A stretch of 57,273 bases of DNA from a virus. Below the pieces are notes generated by a model. The model had not been told where the DNA came from and did no database searches. It saw only the letters and a list, made by a program, of their open reading frames with translations. Below are positions 38,025 to 45,224 of the stretch, one piece after another. Location: positions 1 to 57,273 of the IMG/VR virus record IMGVR_UViG_3300025127_000044; one strand, written 5' to 3'. Position 1 is the first letter of the stretch. Each line of letters opens with the position of its first letter. A program made the position numbers and the translations under genes.

Positions 38025-38042
38025 GGCCCACTAACGTGGGTC
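38025..38042 (+). terminator. Intergenic hairpin 20, intrinsic terminator
   Basis: Stem GGCCCAC/GTGGGTC with loop TAAC (one G-T pair), followed by ATTTTTTTATTTTC. It ends the riboswitch operon. Confidence 0.85.
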
Positions 38043-38059
38043 ATTTTTTTATTTTCTAC

Positions 38060-38155
38060 TTGTACAAATTAGACAGATATTATACTGTCTTTAACCATTT
38101 AATTCATAATTAGTTTATAGTTATTTAAGTGACATTAGTTCACTGATTATAAATA
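38060..38155 (+). promoter_or_regulatory. Promoter/operator region before the secreted protein
   Basis: The 150-base gap has TTGTAC (38060-38065), the dyad AGACAG/CTGTCT (38071-38090) around TATTATACT, a second dyad AGTGA/TCACT (38128-38144) and a TATAAATA box at 38148-38155. These look like regulated promoter elements; none is proven. Confidence 0.45.
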
Positions 38156-38169
38156 CCTAGATTAATTAC

Positions 38170-38553
38170 ATGTCTTTTATTACTTCTGCATCTATTGTTG
38201 GTGTTGCTGTGGCTCTTACCACTGCTCCCGCAATTGCTGGTGGTTTTGTCAACGTTGAAAGCAATACCGCTTCTCTCGGTCTTAAGGAGCGCGTTGGTAC
38301 CGTTACCGAGACGCATGTCGGCTATGAAGGCCCTCTGGGCAGCGTCCTGACCTACTCCGTTCAAGCGGGTCCTGCATTCGTCAACGTTCCAAACGATGGT
38401 ACTGATGCTGAGCTTTCCGGCAAGGCCGTTCTGTCAGCTGACCTTTCTGAAAAACTGAACGTTTACGGTGAAGTATCCTTTCTAACGGAAGAGCGTGAAT
38501 TTGATGAGTATCTGCCTCTTGGCTTTAAAGCCGGGGCTACTTACTCATTTTGA
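38170..38553 (+). CDS. Secreted beta-rich (porin-like) protein, 127 aa
   Basis: A signal peptide (FITSASIVGVAVALTTAPAIAG) is followed by alternating short strands ending in LPLGFKAGATYSF, with a final aromatic as in outer-membrane beta-barrels. I recall similar small secreted proteins in other cyanophages. It may modify the host outer membrane. Overlaps the convergent minus gene by 9 bases. Confidence 0.65.
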   Translation: MSFITSASIVGVAVALTTAPAIAGGFVNVESNTASLGLKERVGTVTETHVGYEGPLGSVLTYSVQAGPAFVNVPNDGTDAELSGKAVLSADLSEKLNVYGEVSFLTEEREFDEYLPLGFKAGATYSF

Positions 38554-38679
38554 TTCATTTAACTTACGGGTAGCTTTGGCTGCCCTTTTTAATATTTTCT
38601 GAGCTTCTTTACGGGTAAGGCACTTTCTAGCCTCATCCTTTAGAAGCTCTAATTTTTTAAGTTGCTTAATGCGGCTCAT
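38545..38679 (-). CDS. Very basic small protein, 44 aa
   Basis: The product is Lys/Arg/Leu-rich throughout (MSRIKQLKKLELLKDEARKC; QKILKRAAKATRKLNESK). It sits immediately downstream of the muramidase gene on the same strand. Function unknown. Confidence 0.55.
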   Translation of the reverse strand: MSRIKQLKKLELLKDEARKCLTRKEAQKILKRAAKATRKLNESK

Positions 38680-40155
38680 TTACATAATGCCAAGGTACTT
38701 TGCAATGTCTTCTACTTTTTTACCACCTTGTCCCCAGTAAGAACTACCTCTTCCGTACTTACCATCGTGACCAGGATATGAAACAGGCAGGCCCGCCCAT
38801 GTAGGTCCAAGTGCATCGGCTACACGCACAATATCATCTATGGTATTGATTTTCATATAGGGATCAATTCCTTTGCTTTTGATCAGGTTTACAGCGGCGG
38901 CAACTTGAGATTCGGGAGAAAAGTCTTTAAGACCTAACTTTGCTGCCTGTTCATCCCATGTTGGTTTCATAAATTGAAATGCTCCCGCTGCTTCTGATTG
39001 TGTTCCCCAAGGAGTTTTCATTGGATTATTGGGATGCTTGCTCATGTCATCAAACATACGATGACCATACATTGTTCTATATCCATCAGGCCCTTCTGTA
39101 CCTTCAGCAAATCGAATCATTCTAAGTACAGGTGACATCTGAGGTAAGCCATCAGCTGAAGATGCTTGTTGAAGCCTTCTCTGAGCATTTCTCAGACTTT
39201 GTTGCCGCTTACGATTATCTTCAGACGTAGGCAAGCCCCTTACTGGCTCTTTATCTCTGTCAAAGCTGTTGCTTCCACGCATATTGTTTTGTAATGGTCC
39301 AGAGTAGTTGGGATGCTTGTCATGAGCAGATTCAAGAATACCTAATCGTCCACTTTTTACACCACTACCCCGAGCTGGAATAATTGATGTAGAAGACGAT
39401 GACGTAGGAGTGCTCAATTGACGTAAGCGTCCACCACCAGGCCCGAAGAACGCTTCATGCATTTTCAGCCCTTCTTCTACGGCTTTCTTCTGTCCTGCCT
39501 CATCTACTAAAAACTTGCTTGGATTGTATGTACTATCAAATGGATCACCCTGACCCTTTTTCATATAGTCACGTGCTTTATCAAAGTTGTCTCCATATCT
39601 CAGGCGATCATAAGCGTCTTTGATCTCTTGCTCACTCATGCCTGCATATATATTACTTCCTCCTGTCTGCGTACCTGTTTGCGGTACATCAGGGTTTAAA
39701 GACGGAGGTGGAGAACTTCTGAAGCTTCCCAAGTTTCCACCGCCTACTGGTGGCAGAGTTACGCTTTCGTCGTACGCACCTAAATTAGTATTTACTGTAC
39801 TTGGAAGGTTTCCCAAACTTGATTTAGTTTCTTTTCCCATTCCAAATCTTTGCGCTGCAGAATCAAAAAAATCTTGACCTGCTCTGTTGCCTTGATCGTA
39901 AGCAGCGGCTATTACAGGCCAGCCAAAACCAGTTGGCTCTGCTGCCAAAACAGAAGCACCAGCAGCAGCCATTGAACCGCTAATAGCACCAGTAACATTA
40001 CGGCCTGCAGATATATATGGATTTGCACCAGAGCTGACATCGCTGATAGTTTGAATTACTGGATAAGCTCCAGGTGCAGCTTTTCCCAACGCACCTTTAA
40101 CTGCCAACTTTGTAGGCATTGGATAGTCCTTTCTAAACATGCTTGAAAAATCCAT
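38680..40155 (-). CDS. GH104-like muramidase with long N-terminal extension, 491 aa
   Basis: Residues about 345-480 match lambda endolysin (R, GH104): FAEGTEGPDGYRTMYG with the catalytic Glu (E351), AAGAFQFMKPTWDEQAAKLG, LKDFSPESQ and WAGLPVSYPG. The first 340 residues are Gly/Ser/Pro/Asn-rich and include a hydrophobic patch (NVTGAISGSMAAAGASVLAA) and low-complexity spacers, so it is probably a virion-associated peptidoglycan enzyme used at entry rather than a free endolysin. Length far exceeds the family (about 160). Minus-strand late block. Confidence 0.82.
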   Translation of the reverse strand: MDFSSMFRKDYPMPTKLAVKGALGKAAPGAYPVIQTISDVSSGANPYISAGRNVTGAISGSMAAAGASVLAAEPTGFGWPVIAAAYDQGNRAGQDFFDSAAQRFGMGKETKSSLGNLPSTVNTNLGAYDESVTLPPVGGGNLGSFRSSPPPSLNPDVPQTGTQTGGSNIYAGMSEQEIKDAYDRLRYGDNFDKARDYMKKGQGDPFDSTYNPSKFLVDEAGQKKAVEEGLKMHEAFFGPGGGRLRQLSTPTSSSSTSIIPARGSGVKSGRLGILESAHDKHPNYSGPLQNNMRGSNSFDRDKEPVRGLPTSEDNRKRQQSLRNAQRRLQQASSADGLPQMSPVLRMIRFAEGTEGPDGYRTMYGHRMFDDMSKHPNNPMKTPWGTQSEAAGAFQFMKPTWDEQAAKLGLKDFSPESQVAAAVNLIKSKGIDPYMKINTIDDIVRVADALGPTWAGLPVSYPGHDGKYGRGSSYWGQGGKKVEDIAKYLGIM

Positions 40156-40207
40156 ATCTTTTGTGCCAGCTAACTTTATTGCATTTGTTTATATCTATTC
40201 TATATAA

Positions 40208-40462
40208 TTAGCTAGCCAGGGCCTTCATTCTGGCAAGCTCCTGTCCACGTTGCATCTGTGCATGAGCTGTAGGAGAATAGTTATTAAACAGCTGATCTCC
40301 GCCCATTTGAGAGGCCTTTAGTGTGGTTTTCTTAGGTCTATTTTCTTCGTATGCGAGCCAGCCCAAACGGGTGGCGGCTCGCGATCTTGCGTTAGACCAC
40401 AGGCCTCTTTCATCGGCTTTTAGTCGACGGCGATCAACTGAGTTGTCACGTGTGATTTTCAC
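40208..40462 (-). CDS. Hypothetical basic protein, 84 aa
   Basis: The product begins MKITRDNSVDRRRLKADERG with Arg-rich content and a C-terminal NNYSPTAHAQMQRGQELARM. It overlaps the next upstream gene by 4 bases. Function unknown. Confidence 0.6.
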   Translation of the reverse strand: MKITRDNSVDRRRLKADERGLWSNARSRAATRLGWLAYEENRPKKTTLKASQMGGDQLFNNYSPTAHAQMQRGQELARMKALAS

Positions 40463-40872
40463 TTTGCGTTCCTTGCTGATTTACCAGCAGCTTTTGCTGC
40501 CTTTGTGTTTGCTGTCACCCCTTCGCCTCGTCGGGAAGCGTTTCGTTTTTTACGATCAGTTGCAGCCTTTTCTTTGTCCGAAAGTTTGCTCCAGGCTTTT
40601 TTGGGTAAATATCGTTTTGTAGAACCATCTGACTGCTTGGCTTTATCTCCTGGACCATCCTTTGTTTGCCATTTTTCTTTAGTCCATTTGCGCATTTTAT
40701 TTTTCTTTGCACTAGGCTTCTTACCTTCGTATTTACCACCTGCATCTTTATAGTACTTTGTTGCAAGCTGCATAGCTCGTGCAGAGTGTTTTCCGCCCAT
40801 CCTTGCTTTGGCTTTAGCTTTTGCTGCTGCCCATTTTTTAGGATCTTTCTTTTTTGCAATGCCTTCGGCCAT
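40459..40872 (-). CDS. Lys/Ala-rich basic protein, 137 aa
   Basis: About 40% Lys, Arg and Ala (KKWAAAKAKAKARMGGKHSA; KYLPKKAWSKLSDKEKAATD-like segments), resembling small DNA-binding or virion-internal proteins seen in marine phages. It may condense or accompany packaged DNA. Function not established. Confidence 0.6.
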   Translation of the reverse strand: MAEGIAKKKDPKKWAAAKAKAKARMGGKHSARAMQLATKYYKDAGGKYEGKKPSAKKNKMRKWTKEKWQTKDGPGDKAKQSDGSTKRYLPKKAWSKLSDKEKAATDRKKRNASRRGEGVTANTKAAKAAGKSARNAK

Positions 40873-40874
40873 AA

Positions 40875-41021
40875 CTACTTGTTCTTTTTCTCAAAGTGCT
40901 TACGAAGACCTTCAGGCATTTTGCTAGTGTCGATCTTGTCGTCACTCTTTTTGCCTTTCATTTTTGATTTTGTTTCTGCCTTTTTCTTTTCGAAAAATTC
41001 TTGTGCTTTGTGTTTAGACAT
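40875..41021 (-). CDS. Very basic small protein, 48 aa
   Basis: ATG overlaps the stop of the upstream gene (ATGA). The product is Lys-rich (MSKHKAQEFFEKKKAETKSK; KMKGKKSDDK). Part of a basic-protein cluster, possibly virion DNA-associated. Confidence 0.55.
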   Translation of the reverse strand: MSKHKAQEFFEKKKAETKSKMKGKKSDDKIDTSKMPEGLRKHFEKKNK

Positions 41022-41311
41022 CACCATTTCACCTTATCGGCCCAATAAGCTGCGGACATTTTGCCTTTGGCAATATTTTTACCATGTCTAGCTTTAAAGC
41101 TGGCACGTTTTTTAGTCATGCGCTCGCTTTCACCTTCTTTAGGCTTACCTGCTGTACTGGCTCCTTGTTCTCCAAAACGAATGAGCTTTTCCTTGCCACC
41201 AGACTTAGCCAGCACTACATGCGACTTTGTAGGATGGTTTGGCGTTCTTTTAGGTTTATTAGGTGTCAAACTATCTTTAAGTTTTTGACCCGCCATTCGT
41301 TGTTTTGCCAT
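41021..41311 (-). CDS. Basic marine-phage-type hypothetical protein, 96 aa
   Basis: The product begins MAKQRMAGQKLKDSLTPNKP and includes KRASFKARHGKNIAKGKMSA with an ending AAYWADKVKW. I recall this kind of short basic protein from other marine phages; its role is unknown. Coupled by overlap to both neighbours. Confidence 0.65.
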   Translation of the reverse strand: MAKQRMAGQKLKDSLTPNKPKRTPNHPTKSHVVLAKSGGKEKLIRFGEQGASTAGKPKEGESERMTKKRASFKARHGKNIAKGKMSAAYWADKVKW

Positions 41312-41501
41312 TATTTATTAATCTATCTCCTACTATTTTAGTGTATGCCCATTCGCTTTCTGCAGCTTCAAATATACTTACCCAATCGCTATTTTCATCA
41401 AGCAATTCGTCAGGCATTGCTCGCATAAGCTCATTTATTGCTGCTCGATGATGATTTAAGTCTCCGTTGTATTGCTCAAAAAAATGTATAAGATCAATCA
41501 C
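41277..41501 (-). CDS. Hypothetical protein, 74 aa
   Basis: The product begins MIDLIHFFEQYNGDLNHHRA and is helical and acidic. It overlaps both neighbours. Function unknown. Confidence 0.6.
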   Translation of the reverse strand: MIDLIHFFEQYNGDLNHHRAAINELMRAMPDELLDENSDWVSIFEAAESEWAYTKIVGDRLINNGKTTNGGSKT

Positions 41502-41779
41502 TTTAATCCTACGAATGCTTGAATTTCCTTAATGGCATCTGATGCAGGTTTTAGAGTAGTGACCATTTTGGCCAACGTTTGCTTATCAATCACGTCCACA
41601 GTATTTTCAATGGCTTGGATTTTAGAATTTAATTCAATCAGCTGCTCTTCGACAAACTCTACCTTTGCGAGACATTCATCGACTGATACTTTTACATCTG
41701 CCTTTATTTTCCTTCCAGTCAACAGTGAAATATTTAATCCCAATACTGTTGCAATAACAGGACCAATAACGTATTCCAT
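41498..41779 (-). CDS. Membrane-anchored coiled-coil protein, 93 aa
   Basis: An N-terminal hydrophobic helix (YVIGPVIATVLGLNISLLTG) precedes a coiled-coil region (ECLAKVEFVEEQLIELNSKI). It could be a spanin-like or membrane-associated structural protein. No family named. Confidence 0.6.
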   Translation of the reverse strand: MEYVIGPVIATVLGLNISLLTGRKIKADVKVSVDECLAKVEFVEEQLIELNSKIQAIENTVDVIDKQTLAKMVTTLKPASDAIKEIQAFVGLK

Positions 41780-41815
41780 ACCTTGTAATTATCTAGAATC
41801 AGTCTAGCTCAATCA

Positions 41816-42148
41816 CTACTCAAGCATGAGATCGTCTTGATCTAAATCCTCATCTTCCCAACCCATGTCTTCAATATCTGTTGACATCTCATCTTCGCTA
41901 TTAAGTGTTAAAAGGTCACAAAATGTCTCTTCTGAAATAATCTCAGGTAGTCCGCTGCCTTGATTTTCCTCGATTTTGAATAGAATACCATTTCCTTGCA
42001 ACATATTTTGTACGCCGTTTTTCATTTCCATTCTTGAGCGAAGTAAACGCAAAGCCACTTTCTCAAGAGCTGGGCGGCTCATTCGAACAACTTCGTAACG
42101 TGCTCGACTAAGTATAAATCTCTGTTCTATGTTCAATTCGTTCATCAC
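41816..42148 (-). CDS. Acidic hypothetical protein, 110 aa
   Basis: The product begins MMNELNIEQRFILSRARYEV and has a long acidic end (DIEDMGWEDEDLDQDDLMLE). It overlaps the HNH gene by 41 bases. Function unknown. Confidence 0.6.
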   Translation of the reverse strand: MMNELNIEQRFILSRARYEVVRMSRPALEKVALRLLRSRMEMKNGVQNMLQGNGILFKIEENQGSGLPEIISEETFCDLLTLNSEDEMSTDIEDMGWEDEDLDQDDLMLE

Positions 42149-42488
42149 CCATTCGCTCCAGTTGTTTGTTTTCTATCCATTCTTCAATAAGCTCTTTTGC
42201 TACAGAATTATAAAAGGACTGATTACTGTACCAATTTAGCCAGTCTTCACTTCCCTTGGAGTGATTACATTCTAAACAAGATGGTAACAAATTAGACCTT
42301 AGACTACTTCCACCACGACACTTAGGTTTTAAGTGATCGAGCGTCGTAGCTCGTCGACATCGGCAATAAGCACATAAGCCGCCAAAAGCGTATCGAATTG
42401 AATTTCGAAATTGTCTTTTGGCTGTGCTGCTTTTAAGGCAATGGAGCTCATCGTACATAAGCTCACTCCAGTTTTCGACAATACGCAT
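42108..42488 (-). CDS. HNH endonuclease (McrA-like), 126 aa
   Basis: Zinc cysteines CAYCRCRR are followed by TTLDHLKPKCRGGSSLRSNL and CLECNHSKGS, the D-H...N-L...C-x-x-C-N-x-x-K pattern of HNH nucleases. Probably cuts DNA in packaging or as a homing/defence factor. Single catalytic His is in place. Confidence 0.85.
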   Translation of the reverse strand: MRIVENWSELMYDELHCLKSSTAKRQFRNSIRYAFGGLCAYCRCRRATTLDHLKPKCRGGSSLRSNLLPSCLECNHSKGSEDWLNWYSNQSFYNSVAKELIEEWIENKQLERMGDERIEHRTEIYT

Positions 42489-42541
42489 GTAGTTGCTTGT
42501 TACAACTTACGCTTAATATAACTACTTAAAGAATCAAAATC

Positions 42542-42700
42542 TTAGATGTCTTTACCAATGAACGGTGGATCATCATCTTCATTATCGTCCAAGGGCTTAA
42601 GCATTTGGTGCTTTTCAATATCTATTCTGAGCTGTTTAATCCGCTCTTTTAACTGCTTATAAAATTCTCGTTCTTTATTTATATCGTCCTGCCTACCCAT
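42542..42700 (-). CDS. Acidic/basic small protein, 52 aa
   Basis: ATG overlaps the upstream stop. The first half is helical and basic (QDDINKEREFYKQLKERIKQ), the second acidic (LDDNEDDDPPFIGKDI). Function unknown. Confidence 0.6.
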   Translation of the reverse strand: MGRQDDINKEREFYKQLKERIKQLRIDIEKHQMLKPLDDNEDDDPPFIGKDI

Positions 42701-42900
42701 CACGCCATAGTGTCGTAGCATTCGCCTTCTACTTTGCTGCGAAAGTAATTAATAAGAAACTTTTTATTGTAAGCATCCAGGTGCTCGTCTCGAAGTATCT
42801 CTATTTTTTTCTCCATCCAGCGTTCACAGCTCATGTGCCAGTCGTAGGGACCATCACCATGAGATGCAAACATTAATGATGCGATAACTAAGGAAATCAT
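42700..42900 (-). CDS. Small secreted/membrane protein, 66 aa
   Basis: A short hydrophobic start (MISLVIASLMFASHG) suggests a signal peptide; the rest is charged (CERWMEKKIEILRDEHLDAY), with two cysteines that could be paired. Overlaps neighbours by 4 bases or less. Function unknown. Confidence 0.55.
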   Translation of the reverse strand: MISLVIASLMFASHGDGPYDWHMSCERWMEKKIEILRDEHLDAYNKKFLINYFRSKVEGECYDTMA

Positions 42901-43058
42901 GCTTCAGGAAGCAGAGCGTCCTTAACTGCTTTGACAGCAATGTCATCAAGTGTATTTTCTGTTTTCTTAGCTAAGGCCTCAAGAAGCTCCACGATCAATT
43001 TCTTGACTCGTGTAGATGTAAGAAAGCTAAACAAAATAGGGCGAATAATAGCAATCAT
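42897..43058 (-). CDS. Small membrane-helix protein, 53 aa
   Basis: A hydrophobic segment (MIAIIRPILFSFLTSTRVKK) is followed by an Ala/Leu/Lys helix. It overlaps the next gene via ATGA. Function unknown. Confidence 0.55.
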   Translation of the reverse strand: MIAIIRPILFSFLTSTRVKKLIVELLEALAKKTENTLDDIAVKAVKDALLPEA

Positions 43059-43121
43059 TTTATTGACTTAATCTTCTACATATTCTAGCTAAATGTTGGT
43101 AAAGGTTCGTAGAATGATTCT

Positions 43122-43208
43122 GGAGAGGTGGTCGAGTGGTTTATGGCTCCAGTCTTGAAAACTGGCGTGTCTTCACGGGCACCAGGGGTTCGAATCCCCT
43201 CCTCTCCG
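43122..43208 (+). tRNA. tRNA-Ser (anticodon TGA)
   Basis: Class II tRNA of 87 nt: acceptor GGAGAGG/CCTCTCC, anticodon stem CCAGT/ACTGG with loop CTTGAAA, long variable arm and T-loop TTCGAAT. It lies opposite the minus-strand HNH gene, whose last codons overlap its 3' half. Confidence 0.95.
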
Positions 43209-43604
43209 TCCATAAATTTTTTTTTCAAGACGCTGAAGACGCTTTATTGCGCGTTGTATTTGAAATAGGCTAGTTTTTCTTTTGCCATTTTCTAAGCAAT
43301 CAATGGCGTTATTAACAAAATCACCAACTTCCAAGTTAGCCATAATATTGTTATCGTGGTTCGAATCGAGATGACAAGTCTGTTCCCAGTCTTCAAGCTC
43401 TCTCCTTAGCTTTGCTGACAAGATCACTCTGTGAGCAGTCTCTGTTTTTCTTTTTTTGTTTTTTCTGGACAGGCCGACACTCAACCTGCGGCGCCTCACC
43501 GATTGTTTTAATACTTTTCTTTGTCCCCGCTTGTACGAAATAATATCTCCGCTTTCTGTTGCAAAGTATCCTTCATAACCGGGAACAGGATATTCCCGTT
43601 CCAT
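43173..43604 (-). CDS. NUMOD4/HNH homing-type endonuclease, 143 aa
   Basis: The N-terminal VPGYEGYFATESGDIISYKR fits the NUMOD4 module; AHRVILSAKLRRELEDWEQ and CHLDSNHDNNIMANLEVG fit an HNH domain with H...D...N. The last 12 residues are read from the antisense of tRNA-Ser (the GGDSNP-type tail common when frames run into tRNAs). The gene is directly beside tRNA-Ser, a frequent homing target. Activity is inferred. Confidence 0.75.
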   Translation of the reverse strand: MEREYPVPGYEGYFATESGDIISYKRGQRKVLKQSVRRRRLSVGLSRKNKKRKTETAHRVILSAKLRRELEDWEQTCHLDSNHDNNIMANLEVGDFVNNAIDCLENGKRKTSLFQIQRAIKRLQRLEKKIYGRRGGDSNPWCP

Positions 43605-43665
43605 ATATATTTAGCATTTCAATTACTTTAGCTAAATAACATTTACCATGTGAGGCTATTAAAAA

Positions 43666-43686
43666 AGCCCGACACATGGCCGGGCT
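43666..43686 (-). terminator. Intrinsic terminator of the integrase gene
   Basis: On the minus strand the stem AGCCCG/CGGGCT is followed by a run of T residues, 18 bases beyond the integrase stop codon. Confidence 0.8.
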
Positions 43687-43703
43687 GAAGTGTGATTTTG
43701 TGA

Positions 43704-44522
43704 TTACCGTCTGATTTTTTTGATAGCTTCAAATTTATCTTCCAGCGGCCAAGTGCCATAACGTGCGGTCATGCCGAACACTCGATGACCCACCAACTTA
43801 GAAATCATGGAATCCTGACCGGGTAAGGCAGTACGGGCACGAGTGATGAAATTATGACGGAGGCTATGGGCCGCTTCTCCTTTAGGAAGATCACAGACTT
43901 CATGTAATTTTTCTGACCAGTTCTTGCCTGGATACCGCGTTGTATCCGTTTCGAGCCTTCCGACCCATGGATAGAACTCCGGATGGATCGGCACTTGACG
44001 ACGAGCACCCCGCTTGATCAGTCGGTTGCTGTTGTCTTGAACTTGAAAATATGGAATTTTATTGTCAAATCGTATTTCGTTGCTCAGCATGCCGGCAATT
44101 TCTCCGACGCGGAAACCGTGATACCAGATGGCTAAAAACAGCGGGTCATCGTGGAATTCTTTATAAAATTCAAATGGCCTAACTGGATACTCTTTTCCGT
44201 AGCGTTCTGCAGATTCATCGCGATCAGTTTTAATTTTGCGACTTGCTCGATACCACACATTAATTTCTGTGTCTATGAGCTCCTCTTCAATGGCCATTGC
44301 CCAAATGCCCGAAAGCAGACTCAAGCGACGACGTACTGTTTCAGCAGAACAATTACCAATTGGAGTCAGTTGAGATCTCCAGTAGCGGTTGACTAAAGTC
44401 TTATCCACGTCAGCGACTGAAATATTTTCAATCGGCTTTGCGGCTGTTCGCCAGCATTTGAACGTACTGTCGCGGACATGGGTCGTCTCACGAACAGCAT
44501 CAAGCAGGTGTTGAACTTTCAT
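43704..44522 (-). CDS. int: Tyrosine integrase (site-specific recombinase), 272 aa
   Basis: The catalytic residues are visible: R138 in GFRVGEIAGM, H219-x-x-R222 in HSLRHNFITR, H246 in LVGHRVF and nucleophile Y255 in MTARYG. An N-terminal SAM-like domain spans residues about 1-90. It would recombine attP with a host tRNA-Ser attB. The true start is ATG 44522; the extension to 44567 runs into a terminator-like hairpin. A tRNA-Ser-like segment lies 83 bases upstream. No excisionase was found nearby. Confidence 0.92.
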   Translation of the reverse strand: MKVQHLLDAVRETTHVRDSTFKCWRTAAKPIENISVADVDKTLVNRYWRSQLTPIGNCSAETVRRRLSLLSGIWAMAIEEELIDTEINVWYRASRKIKTDRDESAERYGKEYPVRPFEFYKEFHDDPLFLAIWYHGFRVGEIAGMLSNEIRFDNKIPYFQVQDNSNRLIKRGARRQVPIHPEFYPWVGRLETDTTRYPGKNWSEKLHEVCDLPKGEAAHSLRHNFITRARTALPGQDSMISKLVGHRVFGMTARYGTWPLEDKFEAIKKIRR

Positions 44523-44572
44523 AGGGCTGTGTTTGGGATATAAGCAACGCCAATCAATGTCTAACAAAAAAA

Positions 44573-44589
44573 CCCCACGTTATGTGGGG
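44573..44589 (-). terminator. Terminator-like hairpin in the attP region
   Basis: Stem CCCCAC/GTGGGG with loop GTTAT; on the minus strand it is followed by seven T residues. It lies just downstream of the tRNA-Ser-like 3' end, as the natural terminator of a host tRNA gene would. It stops minus-strand transcription before the integrase gene. Confidence 0.75.
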
Positions 44590-44599
44590 CTTTGGGTTA

Positions 44600-44640
44600 G
44601 GTGACGGAGAGCGAGGGATTCGATCTCTCGGAATTGACGT
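44600..44640 (-). other. Putative attP: tRNA-Ser 3'-end segment
   Basis: Minus-strand bases complementary to 44605-44631 read like the 3' end of a tRNA-Ser: T-arm and acceptor (CGAATCCCTCGCTCTCCG over the last 18). The T-stem half further from the 3' end differs from standard tRNA, so the true core identity with the host gene may be about 18-25 bp. The position directly upstream of int fits an attP core. Confidence 0.7.
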
Positions 44641-44829
44641 GGCTAAAAGAACAATAGCATGGAACTATCGGAAAAAACATAAGGCTAACTAATCAGTTAA
44701 TGGTTATTTTTTCCACAGTCGTAAGCCTCGTATCGGAATCTCGTCGCTGATAAAATAAAGTATATCTTCATTCACAAATAACATGAGAATGGCAGGTAGT
44801 CCGCAGGCTTTAAAAATACTTGTAAATAC

Positions 44830-44834
44830 AGGAG
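44830..44834 (+). promoter_or_regulatory. Strong Shine-Dalgarno site for a GTG start
   Basis: AGGAG is 6 bases before GTG 44841 and decides that start; there is no in-frame ATG before residue 13. Confidence 0.75.
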
Positions 44835-44840
44835 AAGGTT

Positions 44841-45224
44841 GTGCCACAAAACCCAAGCAATACCCCGCTAAGCCCAATGGGGGCTTCAGCCACGGCCCGC
44901 CGCTCAAAAGAAGTTACGCATGAGTACATGATTGAATTTACACCCGAAGAGCTGAAAAAATCAAAAATTCATGTAGTCGCCAGAGGAGTAGATAAAAACT
45001 CGTTTGACGATAAAGGGCTTCCAAGTGATATACACCTTGTTCAATATAAAGTAGCCGGCCAAATATACACTGATGTAGTACGCGCTTATACTAAAGTAAA
45101 CATTTTTGATGAATACTATCAAAAAGTAAAAGATATAAATGGAGAGTTTGTATCAATTGAAAATGGATATGGAAATGTTAGGCCTAACCTTTATGGAAAA
45201 ATTGGTAAGACAAAAGAAAGTTAG
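44841..45224 (+). CDS. Hypothetical protein, 127 aa (GTG start)
   Basis: After a Ser/Ala-rich opening, HEYMIEFTPEELKKSKIHVV and ARGVDKNSFDDKGLPSDIHL are followed by YEYYQKVKDINGEFVSIENG-like strands. A strong AGGAG supports GTG 44841. It resembles cyanophage proteins of unknown function and overlaps the convergent membrane-protein gene by 4 bases. Confidence 0.7.
   Translation: MPQNPSNTPLSPMGASATARRSKEVTHEYMIEFTPEELKKSKIHVVARGVDKNSFDDKGLPSDIHLVQYKVAGQIYTDVVRAYTKVNIFDEYYQKVKDINGEFVSIENGYGNVRPNLYGKIGKTKES

Noticed and set aside
44704-44907. 67-aa minus-strand frame between attP and the GTG-start gene
   Set aside because: It overlaps the well-supported plus-strand start and has no clear start or family; only a short ATG-started piece remains, which is not enough.
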